Source: Isoetes taiwanensis
Lineage: Eukaryota > Streptophyta > Lycopodiopsida > Isoetales > Isoetaceae
Assembly: GCA_021234155.1 (NCBI GenBank)
Contig: JAJEKV010000041.1
Span: 1,302,447-1,366,446, forward strand
Direction: 5' to 3'
Length of the DNA stretch: 64,000 nucleotides
Under the pieces are notes generated by a model. The model saw only the letters and a program-made list of their open reading frames with translations, made no database searches and was not told the origin of the DNA. How positions within the stretch are numbered: the stretch's first letter is position 1; every line of letters begins with the position of its first letter. This document shows positions 47,028 through 57,990 of the stretch, in pieces. The position numbers and the translations under genes were made by a program.

Positions 47028-47320
47028 GGCTTTTTAGGCGGCTGGTATGTTTCCTTGTAGCTTGTGCATCGAGGCTCTCGCTTTCGATGATGTTTAGCTC
47101 ATTAGAAAGCTTGTTTGGGGAGCTCTTTAATGATATCAATTTTATTGTAATTCGTTATCGGGTTGGAGGTTGGATTAGGGCCTCGCCGATTTTGGTCTCT
47201 TCCATAGAAATGAGAAAGACGAATCTTTGCTTCATCATCTATGGCAAAATGGCATGTGCAAAATGGCATGTGACCTTCGGTTACCGCCACTTTTAATTTG
47301 GTGATAGGTGACCTTCCAAA
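47028..47320 (-). repeat. Dispersed gene-like repeat, continuation after CACTA
   Basis: GGCGGCTGGTATGTTTCCTT and the following 250 bp continue the repeat interrupted at 36596 and match 32230-32500 and 36100-36330. Confidence 0.8.
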
Positions 47321-47900
47321 TAATTTATGTCATCATGATTTGCATCACTAAAAAGAGGTAAATAGAAAACACTCATGATTTTTGAAGGGCAATGAAGGGC
47401 TATGGAAGGTTCTTTGAAGGGCAATGAAGGTGGTCGGCTTTTGATGCTCCAAAGCCCACATGTTCTTTAAAAAAAGGAAGGTTTTCTTTCCGGTGTTCTT
47501 GCAAGATTTTTTCTTCCTTTGCAAAAGGAGCGGAAGTTAATGGGAAATTGCATCAATCTAGTAAGCTCGACAGACTTTGGTTCAGCAGCAATTACCTCCA
47601 GATGATATATTTTACTAGTCTGATTGTCAGAATGTAGTTCAAACCTGGTTGAGATGGACCATCAAGCTTATATTAAGTGTGCTGAGGACTTGTCCTTCTA
47701 TACATTGTTTGGCTATTTTACTGGTAGCTACTTAGATTTCTCACGATTTCGTATTTGGTTATCTCACCTTTCACGATGCCTTTAGCTTCCTCCTTTTCAA
47801 TCCATCAAGTTCTAATTATGTTTGATAATAGTGATGCAGTGGACATGGACTCTTTGATGTCCAGAGGGATTGATCTACTTGGTGGGGAAATATGATGTAC
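47321..47900. other. Intergenic DNA, no gene recognised
   Basis: Short direct repeats of GAAGGGCAATGAAGG near 47385-47430. Nothing else supported. Confidence 0.4.
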
Positions 47901-48923
47901 AGATATTCTAGAATGGAACTCGCAAGAAACCAACAAATAGATAGGGTTCTCATTCATCTCAACAGATTTTCTACAATGGTGGACAGTGGGTAGCCGCACA
48001 CATGCGAACTACCCACGAAAAATAACGGGAAAATCCAATTATATCACTTGGACCCCAAAAAATACAATGCTAATAGATGAGTGGCTGATGTACCTGCCGA
48101 AAGTTTATCACCGGGATTAAAAAACCCCGCCCTTTCGGGTTTTCGAGGAAAAACCCTAGTGGTAAGCCTTCGGCACGGGGCTTAGACAAACGTAAGGCAT
48201 AGAAATCGCTCCCAAAACCCCGCATGGAGAAGTCGCAAAACAGATGCCGCCGCCAACGCAGACGCACATCACCAACACAACAAACGAGACAACACAAACA
48301 TACTAGAGAATAGCATCACCCCGGGTGGAAAAACATGATAAATGTAAATTGTGTACAAGACAATAAACAAAGAAGGGGGAGGGAGGGTTCAAATAGAATA
48401 AGGTACCGAGAGAAGAGGAAGCTACCGATGAGACGTGGATGCGTAAACGCTACCAAATAGTGAACTCCCAACCAAAACGGGGCATGCGCCGCGATGCATG
48501 TAAGACATGCATGCTCGCCCCATTCTAGAATGGCGATCCGATGTCTCGGATCGAGCGCGATTCTAGAATGGAACTCGCAAGAAACCAACAAACCGCCCGA
48601 CTACCGTAGAGAACTTCCCTTACAAACTAGGATCGAGGGACGAAGGTCACAGGACGAAGGCCAAAGGCCGAAAAGGATAGCATGAAAGAAACGCCAATTG
48701 GCTAAACCAGTGTGAAGAAGCCCTCCCCCGCCGGAAACAATTCAAAGAGAATAAGGTGCTGGAGAGAAGAGGGAAGCTACCGATGAGACGTGGATGCGTA
48801 AACGCGTCTGAAATAGCGAACTCCCAACCAAAATGGGCATGCGCCGCCCGCATGCATGCAAGACATGCATGCTCGTCCCATTCTAGAATGGCGATCCGAT
48901 GTCTCGGATCGATGCGATTATTC
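47901..48923. repeat. Duplicated repeat block (retroelement-like, antisense)
   Basis: 48385-48562 and 48738-48923 are copies (AAGCTACCGATGAGACGTGG and CATTCTAGAATGGCGATCCG in both) with a period near 353 bp. ATTCTAGAATGGAACTCGCA occurs at about 47909 and 48560. The stretch 48060-48300 contains AGGAAAAACCCTAG and CCCGGGTGG-type blocks that resemble 53340-53450, so both may be antisense ends of one non-LTR or SINE-like family. No coding motif. Confidence 0.65.
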
Positions 48924-49800
48924 GCCTGGCTTTACACCAGATATAGTTCGTGCATTAAAGATGCCTTGCTGGTTCTCGATACCTAATCTTCCTCCGGATC
49001 TAATGGCTCATCAATTCTTAGTGGCAATTGCAACTGGACTTGGAGCTTATATCTCACATTCTATCATGAATGGTCCAAGGATTTGCGTTTCTATGCCAGT
49101 GGACATGCCTTTACTGGATTGTATAGTGGTAAAGAGTGGACATTGGTATAAGAAGTTGGATCTTAAGATTTTGAATGGTCCAGAATTGGCTTGTTTGTTT
49201 CCTGATAAGAAGGCCTTTGCTAGCTTTCTTTGAGGCTTTTGTGCATCTCAAACATCTGTTCAACCTTCCCATTCTTCTCAGGTTCAAGATCCCATTGTTA
49301 TTTCTTCATCTATCTATGATCAACCTTTGTTGACTTTGTATTCCTCGGCTATCGAAGATCAACCTCCAGTTCTAGTGATGTTGCCCTTAGCACCATCATG
49401 CACTTATTGTTCCTTCTATTATTCAAGTTGATGCTTTTTCTTCTCGTGCTCCTGAGGTAGTTATGGTTAATGGTCCTAATCTTTAGTGCTCTAAAGAGCT
49501 ATGGCAATAGGTCAATTGAAAGGAGCAGCTATGAAGAAGTCTATTATGTCATCTCATGAGTCGTACTATTTAGTGGTATGATAATATGATGTCCATTAAT
49601 GATTACCTGGATGTGGCAGGACATGGTGATTGTGATCAGGCCATTAAACGCCTCAAGGTAGCACAAGAACTTTGATTATACATTGTGCATGGGTGATTTG
49701 GCTTAGTGGAATATTTCGTCCTCTAGGTTTTCAATCCCATGTCACAATCCTCTTGTATGTATCTTGTTTTTTCTTGATAATAGATTGTCATCCTTAAAAA
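48924..49800 (+). mobile_element. Truncated LINE: ORF1-like segment joined to 3' tail
   Basis: The frame to 49233 includes FTPDIVRALKMPCWFSIPNL, PPDLMAHQFLVAIATGLGAY and NGPRICVSMPVDMPL, which resembles the nucleic-acid-binding (DUF4283-like) ORF1 domain of plant LINEs. After 49233 frames are broken. The end near 49795, TAGATTGTCATCC followed by TTAAAAAAAAA, matches other LINE tails in the window. The whole endonuclease-RT ORF is missing, so this is an internally deleted or composite relic. Confidence 0.5.
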
Positions 49801-50102
49801 AAAATAAGGTGTTGCGCAAGGGTTGCCCTCCAGTGCCCCGAGAGTGTGGCCGCAGATTTTTCGTTTTCTCAAGTTCAATAAAAGTTTTGTACAAATTTAT
49901 TGAGCTCTAAAATTGGGAAATGTATGGTCCATAAGCAAATTCAATATTGAGATTGCACGTACAAAAAATTGTGTAAATTATTTCTATTCAAGTTTCTTAA
50001 TAGAAAACTTAAAAAAATAAGGATAATTTTCTAGATAAACTCTGTTAATATTCTCGAGCATTTATGAAAGGGGATATGAAATTCTATAGTAATATTCCTA
50101 TT

Positions 50103-50235
50103 GTTGTGGTGGTCTAGTGGTAAGGCCTTGGAGTGGGGTGATCCCCACCAGGATTCAAAACCCACTGGCTACCATCGGATGGGAGATGTGGGCGAGAGCA
50201 AGTCCCACCAACCATGCCTAATATTTATGAAAGGA
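50103..50235 (+). mobile_element. Possible tRNA-derived SINE
   Basis: TGGTCTAGTGGTAAGGCC (A-box-like) is followed 32 bp later by GGATTCAAAACCC (B-box-like), the arrangement of an RNA polymerase III internal promoter. The 3' end is not clear and no poly(A) or target duplication was identified. Confidence 0.5.
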
Positions 50236-51942
50236 TTTGCTAGATAGAGTATGGTGATTGAATGTATTGCATCTTCTAGATATGAATTAATATGAAAGGT
50301 ATCTTCAATAATTTGTATTAAAAAACTTGTGTCTAGCAATGCGGGCATTATTCGTGGACATGTGAAATGCAATTATGGGCATTAGTCATGGCTTACATAA
50401 CATTTAAGCAAATTGAGCAGAGAGAAGAGAACAATGTAAACCGGGTTTTGTAGCATCACCGACAAACCTAATAGAGAACCTTTAGTTTGTTTGGCATCAT
50501 CATGTCTTGCATCATCTATGAAGGTATTTGAACGTACATTAACAGGGGGAACTTTATGAAGAAGTACCTCTAACTTTATGAAGTACCTAGTAGCTCGAAG
50601 TAGTTGCTTGAAAGTTTCCCCAAAAGATGTGCTTTAGAAGAAAAACAAATGATCGCCCAAAACAATGAACTTGGTTAAGACAAGTCCAATCAACCAAGCG
50701 CTATACGAAATCTATTGTTTAAATTTGGTTTTCCGGCAAATGGAAAAAATTTTCGGATTTTTTTTTTCAGCCGCTTGCCTAAGGTTATAGGGAGTTTGGC
50801 GGTAGAAAAAATATTTCGATAACTCCAAAAATATTTCAGAAGCCGCAAGAATTTAGACTAGGCATTTAGAGTGAACGCTCTTGCAGTATTGAGAATTCTT
50901 TTTCTAGTCTTGGTAAGATTAGCTAAATCAGCTTGAGAGTTTGTGCGGCATCAACCTATTGATTATGAAGTTGTAGATGTTGTCATGGGTGCCCCATAAA
51001 GATTCTCATGAACATTTCTCCGTAGGGACTATCATGATCAAGGTTGTTTTTTACTTTGGCACAAAGCTTTGCCGAACTTTGTTGGAAGTGATGAAATCGT
51101 GGTAGTGTTTGAAATTGAAGTGGACCTAAAATCTTTATTTTTGAGCCTTGGCCTAGTGGCAATTTTAGTAGATCATCTTTGATCTAAGTTGGCATGCTTC
51201 TCTATGATTCTCTTTTGCAACTTTTTTTATGCATGTCCCTTATTCCTTTTTCTCATATCTTGTCTTCTTTATGTAAACTCTTCTTTTATTCCTTTTTTAT
51301 CTTTAAAATTGGTGTTCTGCCTGCTCAACCTTGCTTTAATTGATACCCTCAACCTTGCTTTAATTGATACCCAGCCTTTGGATATCAATGTTAGATGGAT
51401 TATGGCTTTGCCCTTTTATGTACATATCTCCTTTATTTCCCCTTTTGCCAATATCCTCACTTTTGCAATTTATACGCTTTCTTGTCTATCCTTTTGTGCA
51501 TAATTTGATAATTATGTGGAATGACATGAGTTTAATGATCTTGTATATTGGCACATGGTTTGGGCTGTGAGTTTATAAGGGAATTTATGTTGAGAACTTA
51601 TCATAGACTTGCAAGATCACCTATCCTTGAAAGTTTTTGACATCAAGTTGTTGATTATAAAAGTTGTAGATATTGTCACTGTGTTCAATGATGGATTGCT
51701 TCATAAGATTATCACGATTGCTCCATGGGAATTATCAAAAACATGGTGGAATGACATGTAACTTTGTTGTTTTGTAGATCCAACCTCATTATATTGTGCC
51801 ATGGTTTGGGTTCAACGTTTATAAGTGGCCATGTCAATTGTTATGTTGAAGGACTTCTTATGTAAACTGGTGGCAAGATCACCTCAATGTGTTTGAGTGA
51901 GTTTTGTGGACATCAAGTTGTTGATTATAAAAGTTCTAGATA
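50236..51942. other. Intergenic DNA with local duplications
   Basis: AACCTTGCTTTAATTGATAC is tandemly repeated at 51330-51371. GTTGATTATAAAAGTTGTAG occurs near 51645 and 51915 and, more diverged, near 50957. Segment 50715-50800 resembles 58484-58562, where a MITE has inserted. An open frame at 51189-51503 is pyrimidine-driven and not called. Confidence 0.5.
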
Positions 51943-52095
51943 TTCTTCTTCTTCTTCTTCTTCTTCTTCTTCTTCTTCTTCTTCTTCTTCTTCTTCTTCC
52001 TTCTTCTTCTTCTTCTTCTTCTTCTTCTTCTTCTTCTTCTTCTTTCTTCTAGTTTTGTTCTTCTTCCTCATTCTTCCTTCTTCTTCTTCTTCTAG
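51943..52095. repeat. TTC trinucleotide microsatellite, about 150 bp
   Basis: Nearly pure CTT/TTC with a few interruptions, forming a long homopyrimidine-homopurine tract able to adopt triplex structure. Confidence 0.97.
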
Positions 52096-52960
52096 GTTTT
52101 AAATTTACTTCAAGCCGATGATTTAATTACTATAATATATTGGGAGATTATAGTAGGTGGTGTTCTACATACTCAATCTTGCTTCAATGCCTACCTAGTC
52201 TTCAGATATCAAAATTAGATGGGTCTTGTTTCATATGGCTTTCATTTATGTAGATACTCTTCTGCATTTTCTCTTTGTTATCGTTTATCCTACCCTTTGC
52301 CTTTCTATAGTTTTCTCTATCCATGGTTCTTCAGTCATTATGTGTTATGATACCTTATAATTTTGTTGCTATTCATGTTGGCCTGACCTTTTAGAGTGAA
52401 TTATGTCTATCGACTGTCATGCACTCTTTTTTTTTCTTTGACATATTATTTCCACCCATAAATAGTTATCTTTTCCGTTGTTTTGTGAGCAACTTCTAGG
52501 ACCTTGCTTATCTCTTTTAGTGATGTCCATCTTCTGCCTCCTTTTCATATGTTTTCCGTAGTAGTTCTAGAAGTGACATTTACCTTTGTTTCACAGATTA
52601 GAAGGTAAATAAATTTCTAGAACTATGGAGATAGTTTTTTGGTAGTTATAATTTGCCCTTTTCTCATGTTCGTCTATTTAGTCTCCCAATCGCCTTTTTC
52701 TTTCCATCAGCTCTAATGAGCATCTCCACATCTTCTTGCTACTCTAGGTCCCATCCTCCCACCCTTCTTTACATCTTTTGTTCTTTATTTGATGGGCCTT
52801 TTGTTTGAAATAAGAATCTTGTGCCTAGGATTGAGACCTTAAATGGCTAGTGCCTCCTGGTTGTATCTTGGCCTCGCCTCTTTTCTTGATGTGTTATTTT
52901 CAACCATGCACCCTGTTTTCTTTCCCTTTGTATTTCTAAGCTATTTAGTGCAAGATTTGT
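52096..52960. other. T-rich intergenic DNA
   Basis: Strong pyrimidine bias on the plus strand, no coding signal. Confidence 0.4.
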
Positions 52961-53100
52961 GAGGCCTTGTGCCTAATGATGGCCTTGCGCTTGTGGAGGT
53001 CCTCATGCCTAGATGGAGGCTCTATGCCTTGTTGGAGGCTCTCATGCCTGGATGGAGGCCCTCGTGCCTATGTGGTGGCCCACGTGCCTGGATGAGCCCA
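52961..53100. repeat. Minisatellite of about 26-bp units
   Basis: GGAGGCTCTCATGCCTGGAT and variants (GGAGGCCCTCGTGCCTATG and others) repeat about five times. Confidence 0.85.
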
Positions 53101-53269
53101 TACTGGCTTTTGGCTTTTTCTTCTTGTTGTTTACGCAGGTAGCAAGATAGCAGGACATCCATTATTTAGAGGAGAAAACTAAGTGGACATTCTTCTTGAT
53201 TTGGCATATGATTTGGCAATGCATTGCTCGTTGTTGCGGCAATCTAGATGGTTGTTACACATGATCATA

Positions 53270-53450
53270 GAAGGAAGGAAGGAAGGAAGTTTATTTTAAC
53301 GTCCACGGAGGCCAGAGGCCTATGAGACGGTACATGCAAGAAGAACAGCAAAAAGCCAAAACCCCAACACCAAAACAAACAATGTAATAGAGAACCCTAC
53401 TAGGGATGAAAAAAAACCCCACTTGGGAGGAAAAACCCTAACAATACATT
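53270..53450 (-). mobile_element. Antisense 3' end of a non-LTR or SINE-like family
   Basis: On the minus strand it ends CCTCCGTGGACGTTAAAATA followed by TTCC repeats (GGAA on plus at 53271-53290). 57935-57990 ends the same way, TCTCCGTGGACGTTAAAA then TTCTA repeats, in the sense orientation. Short tandem repeats after a fixed 3' sequence are typical of non-LTR retroelements. Confidence 0.6.
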
Positions 53451-53895
53451 CTCAAATACCATGCCCCAAGAGCAAGTTCTGCAGGATGGCCGCACTACCA
53501 TAGGTGATTGTAGGGTGTGTCGAGCATCTAAGATTGCCTTCGTTGACATGGGCATATCTTTGGCAAACCGAGGGCATGGTGCTCATGCATCTCACAACAC
53601 TGACATATCCTCTCCTCCCTGGGGATCCGCATGGCAATTTTGACGTCCATTTTCTTACTTTAATCACAAGATGAGGAGAAGACTATGCAAGTATAAATGT
53701 TTTCCGATTTACAATTCCATTATGTGACGTATTTTCAACCCCACAAGGCTGGTCAGCATGCTGGTGTACTTGTTTATGTTTTTAGGACCCTAACCTAAAT
53801 TAGTGATTCCATTATTGTCGGGGTTTTTCCTCGAAACCCTAAAAGGGAATCCCGATTATAATGGTTTTATTGATTTGCTAGAAGCATATGTATGT

Positions 53896-54012
53896 GTTTT
53901 GGTTATCAAGGAGATGTCGGTCAGGGGATATGTATCTATTTTGGTTATCAAGGAGATGCCCGTGAAGGGTTTTCTGTTTTGGTTATCAAGGAGATGCCTG
54001 TGAGGGGTTTGT
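53896..54012. repeat. Three-copy tandem repeat of about 45-50 bp
   Basis: TTTTGGTTATCAAGGAGATG followed by a variable GTGAGGGG segment is repeated three times. Confidence 0.9.
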
Positions 54013-54264
54013 CCATGTGTTTTGCGTAGTATTTGTAGAAGTAAAAAAAAACATGCAAACCAAAGTGGACAAGGACAGATCCTCTCCAACATCGGTCTAG
54101 TAATGGAGACCTTAAAATCCATTGTCCCGGGGTCACATGTTTAATTATGCCAATTGGTCATGTGGTAGAGGCCTTAAACGTGCCATATGTACTAGATAAC
54201 ATTAGGGCGATTTGGGGTCTCAAAATGGCTCATAGCTTGGGTTAAAGATTTCCACGTCAGATTC

Positions 54265-55011
54265 GCCACGACCAATCAGGTTTGCGTCTTTTTTACGAAA
54301 GTCGGTATTAGTTGGCAGGTAGAAGGATGAGCAGGCTTACTTGGCATCCACATGGTGTATTTTCATAGGGGATGCCTGCGCTTTTGTTGCAACCATTTTA
54401 ATGGCCCGTATTTTTCGGGAGTCACTTCGCCGCCCAAAATAATGGTGACTTTGATCGCCCTCTTGTCGGCGTCACCAACTCCCTTGTCAAATTTTACTAA
54501 ACTTCTTGATCACTCCCGCCTCTACGTGCATCCCTCTCGCCTTCACTCCTCATCGCAATCTATGTCTCCTATAATTTACGTGTTCTTGCCTCATTTACGT
54601 AAGCGCGGGGTGAAGAAGTGGGAGGTTTTGTGTCAATAGGTTCGTGGGTGAGTATACCGCCATCAACGAGGGGGCGAGCATAGAGTTAAGCGACAAAGGC
54701 GACGGCGATGTGGACACATTGGATAGGTAGGATAAAAGAGTTCAAGTTGAATTCTAGCGGTAGGAAAGTGGAAAGTATAACAATACGACATGCATATACC
54801 CCTTTCGATATGGCCAAAGAGCTAATCTCCACCAAAAGCAAACTTCCCAAAATTGCCCGCAAATGGTAACCACCTTAATAGGATCACACGGCTAAGCCGT
54901 CATCGCCTACTTAACTAGCGTAGAGACGGTTTGGCGTCGTGTGATCTCCTTATCTTTCATTTCTTTTCGTTGACACGTGTTTACAAACAAATTTATTGTG
55001 CGGGTTTATGT
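54265..55011. other. Left interior of the TIR element
   Basis: An open frame at 54352-54639 (plus, 95 residues, Ser/Pro/His-rich) shows no recognised domain. GTGAGTAT near 54650 would be a good splice donor. It could be a 5' exon of an element gene, but this is unsupported. Confidence 0.35.
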
Positions 55012-55640
55012 TTATCGAAGCATTAGTAGTGTACTTGTCGTGTATCGGATAGACATCGGAATTGTCCTTTTCAAGGTATGGATGCCGTGACCTTGTGGGG
55101 TATAGGCATCTGGTTTTCTGGACATGATTACAATGTAAAGGTCGAGGTGAAACCGAGCTTGAGGCGGTTGAATTGCCCCTTTTAAGTGAACTTTGTAAGC
55201 CCGCGGACTAATGAAAACAATGTAATTGCAATGAAGAAATGCCCGGCCGACGAGGTGCAAGCGGAATATCGAAAACGGAGGCGTGAGGATGAGTTCCAAA
55301 ATCTTCACACCGTTTGAGGTATTTGCTAACATATTCGGATGGCGCGGGAAGTTCAAAAGCTTCAAGACATATACGTCAACAACTCCTTGTCATAAATGGG
55401 GTAGTTGATTTCAGCAGCCTGAAAGTTTCGTGAGTGATAGGCAATTGGATGCAATTCATGGTCATCCCCCTCCTGTGACAGGATCCCACCAAGCACAAAA
55501 TCGAAGCATCCGCCGACAACATATGGGCACAAAGGATCTGCATGAGCAAGAATGGCGCCAGTAGTGAATGCATGCTTTTGTCAAAAAGCATCGAGAGAAG
55601 TCGCCATATTTATCTGGGAGCATTGGAACAGACTTCGCTG
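55012..55640 (-). mobile_element. Ty3/gypsy RNase H fragment
   Basis: The minus strand reads AFTTGAILAHADPLCPY, FVLGGILSQEGDDHELHPIA and FQAAEINYPIYDKELL between 55600 and 55380, the RT-RNase H connection of a chromovirus-like Ty3 element that is distinct from the 39-43 kb element. Further down only scattered matches such as KPDA and VYP remain (55020-55160). Both ends are truncated; no LTR was seen. Confidence 0.75.
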
Positions 55641-55854
55641 GTGCTGAGCTAGCCGACGGGTGAACCTACCCCCCTGCAGATTTTGTGGATGGCTTATTTT
55701 TTGTTCCGACCTGGGATGTTCGATTCCACGAATCATCCGGTCAACTAACAGAGTGCCGCGTAGTTAAGTCCTCCTTTAAGTTCGGATACTTTCTTCCAAA
55801 ACAATATTTATCGTTAATTGTCAACTAGAACGAAGGGAAACATAAAAAGAGAGG

Positions 55855-56175
55855 TTGCACAACTTTTTTGGGAGCCGTTTGAGGACCATAAAGACACTTT
55901 CCGTCGCGGTAGATATTCGAAAGTATGGCGAGGGGAGGAAGTCACTTATACAGCCACCATGGAAATCGAATGGCCATTATCGAGCTAAGAGTGCTAATGG
56001 AGACGAGGAGGAGATTGCTAACGACTTTCATTATTTCATTGATGGCATTAGGGTTGGTTACAGTGCAAGAGGGAAATGTAAAAGTTTAGTGAGTTCGCGA
56101 TCAACAAGAAATTGTCTATCGCCTGGCAGCTTTGAAGCTCGGTTTTTATTTGTGTTTTTGTCCAGATGTTTTTAG
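55855..56175 (+). other. Open frame of unknown nature upstream of the H3-like sequence
   Basis: 106 residues with acidic patch GDEEEIANDFHYF and basic stretches; no domain recognised. It could be an exon of an element gene or chance. Confidence 0.3.
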
Positions 56176-56335
56176 GGTTCCGTATTTTGTCCGAGATATT
56201 TTTTAGGATTCCGTACAATTATTTTAAAAGTTACCATCATATTTTACTTTAACTTGCATTTTTTACTATTTATCTCTTACCCGGTTGTCTATTTTGTCAA
56301 GATTCGTAGTATAAAGCGCCATCCGCTGAGAAGCC

Positions 56336-56946
56336 ATGGCAAGAACTAAGCAAACCGCAAGGATCCATCTAGGTGGTGTAAGGCCAGGTGATTACATTAG
56401 TCCGCCTCCTTCATCCACATCTGAATCTGAAGTCTCTGATAGAGATTCTCCTCCTCCGACATGCCTAACAGAAGATCCGGAAAAGAAATCTGCATGACAG
56501 ACGGTGGGAGAAGCAGTTCGGGAGTAAGTAGGGAGGTGCACTCCGGTTGGAGACGGAGGATGAAAATGTGAGAGATCGGCGAGCAGAATATGACGCCGGA
56601 TTAATTATTGGGCAGCCGCCTCTTCTTGCTCTTCCTGCTCCTCCTATGGATGCGCCAAGACCTTCAAATCAAAGGAGGAGGCCCAACGCCAGAAAGGGGA
56701 AGGCGACCAGAAATGTGAGGAGATGGCCGAGCAACAGCTTGCAAATGCTGGGGTGGGTGAGGGTAGTGGCCTGGAAGCGGAAAGACGAAGCACGGTATTA
56801 AAGCGCCAGCGATATTAAGAAGTATCAGAAGAGCACTGAGATGGTCATTCCGCGTCTCCCATTTGCCAGGCTCGTGAAAGAGATTCTGCAAGAGTGTGGT
56901 GCGATACATCATACCAGTTACAGAATTCAAGCAATGAAATTTGCAA
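56336..56946 (+). pseudogene. Histone H3/CENH3-like sequence, frame interrupted and 3' part missing
   Basis: The ATG at 56336 opens MARTKQTARIHLGG, identical to the histone H3 tail through R8, with K9 replaced by Ile, S10 by His and T11 by Leu, then G12-G13. A Pro/Ser-rich, acidic then basic tail follows (SPPPSSTSESEVSDRDSPP; later NQRRRPNARKGKATRN). At 56811 the histone fold starts: DIKKYQKSTEMVIPRLPF and ARLVKEILQ, the alpha-N and alpha-1 region (H3: [20 protein letters not shown]). Loop 1 appears about two residues longer than in H3, a CENH3-like trait. The tail of about 158 residues is much longer than H3 and within the broad range of CENH3 tails. Stops at 56495 and near 56799, and frame changes, interrupt it. 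Alpha-2 and alpha-3 were not found before 57509. GTAAGT near 56523 could be a splice donor, so part of the disruption may be introns. Confidence 0.7.
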
Positions 56947-57482
56947 CGTGCATATGGAAATCGAAAAGTCCATTCTCCTACAATCCATGCTTTTATATAT
57001 TAAGCAAATTCAAATTTTGAATTGTAGGGGGCGGGAAGCCTGTATTGGGATGAAGTAAAGATCCCGGTTTACGAACTTTTAAGGCGCAATCGCAGCGCCT
57101 CGAAATGAAAGTCTGGTACAAAGCTTCAACCTACACATTCAAATTTTGAAATGTAGAAGGCGGGAAGCTTGTATGGCCATGGCCTCTAAATGAAAATAGC
57201 GCAAGACAAGAATCGGTGACGCGCACGCTTGGTATCCAACAAACCAAGAGACACCGTCATGAGTTGCCGGTATGCTATAATGCAAGTGGCTTTTTAGAAA
57301 CGCCACATGTTGCATCAGCCTGTCTGACAACCAACAGAATTAAATACATATGGCGCCATGAATGTGCGATCCCCCTTATTCCGGGAGAATATTCTAAGCA
57401 AATCTGTAATTATGAGAGTTTGGTATCCTATGTGGCATGGAAAAAAAGGAGCATATGACGTGGAATGACTGATAGAGGGCTG
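56947..57482. other. Right interior of the TIR element
   Basis: ATTCAAATTTTGAAATGTAG-type sequence is duplicated near 57007 and 57140, followed by GGCGGGAAGC in both. I searched by eye for the missing histone-fold helices and did not find them. Confidence 0.45.
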
Positions 57483-57589
57483 TTTTGAGACCCCAAATCC
57501 GCCCTAATGTCACATGCAAAGACGCTCCTAGCAAAATGTATCGTAGCTAGGTAGTGGATTGGCTTCGATGTGATACGTAGAATGTGATC

Positions 57590-57650
57590 TATCTACTATA
57601 CTCATGATGTGATGGTGAATAAATTGTCATCCTTCAATAAGAATAAGAGA
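57590..57650 (+). mobile_element. LINE-type 3' end
   Basis: GTGAATAAATTGTCATCCTTCAATAAGAATAAG resembles the tails at 11290 and 49790. No coding part precedes it. Confidence 0.4.
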
Positions 57651-57899
57651 CAAATCTTCTCCAATTCGTTATTAGAAGGTTGAATTGCATTACAATAGCC
57701 ACAAAGTAGCTCTTCAAATTATCATGGTGAATAGATCAGATTATGAATTAAAAAGCTAGAATATTAGGTGATTCCTTGAGAATCTTCTAGAAGGAGGATA
57801 GAAGATAAGGCAAATCCACGTTTGCGCCACTTAGTAAACGTGGCGAATATTCAAGTGTAGTGAGATTTGTTTGTAGAAGAGTTGGCGAATTTTGTTGTT

Positions 57900-57990
57900 T
57901 TCATTTATAACATGCCCATTGTATGGGTCCCATGACCTATTGGTCTCCGTGGACGTTAAAAAATCTATTCTATTCTATTCTATTCTATTC
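57900..57990 (+). mobile_element. Sense 3' end of the family at 53270-53450, with TTCTA repeats
   Basis: GGTCTCCGTGGACGTTAAAA leads into five tandem TTCTA units (57962-57990). Confidence 0.6.

Larger units (their letters stand above)
54200..57509. mobile_element. TIR-bounded DNA element, 3.3 kb, carrying an H3/CENH3-like sequence
   Basis: Ends are inverted: CATTAGGGCGATTTGGGGTC... at 54200-54226 and the reverse complement at 57483-57509, one base different in length. Similarity continues in patches to a shared TTCCACGTCA about 60 bp inside each end. No target duplication is clear. If the first bases are excluded, TTA on the left and TAA on the right flank GGGCG, reminiscent of PIF/Harbinger but not a direct duplication. 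No transposase was recognised. The interior has a Ty3 RNase H fragment (minus) and a histone H3-like gene (plus). Confidence 0.65.

Noticed and set aside
50103-50180. Functional tRNA gene
   Set aside because: A- and B-box-like sequences are present but no cloverleaf with an acceptor stem could be drawn; a SINE is a better explanation.
56336-56374. Chance match to the histone tail
   Set aside because: Nine identical residues at an ATG plus a second, independent histone-fold match 150 codons downstream on the same strand make chance unlikely.
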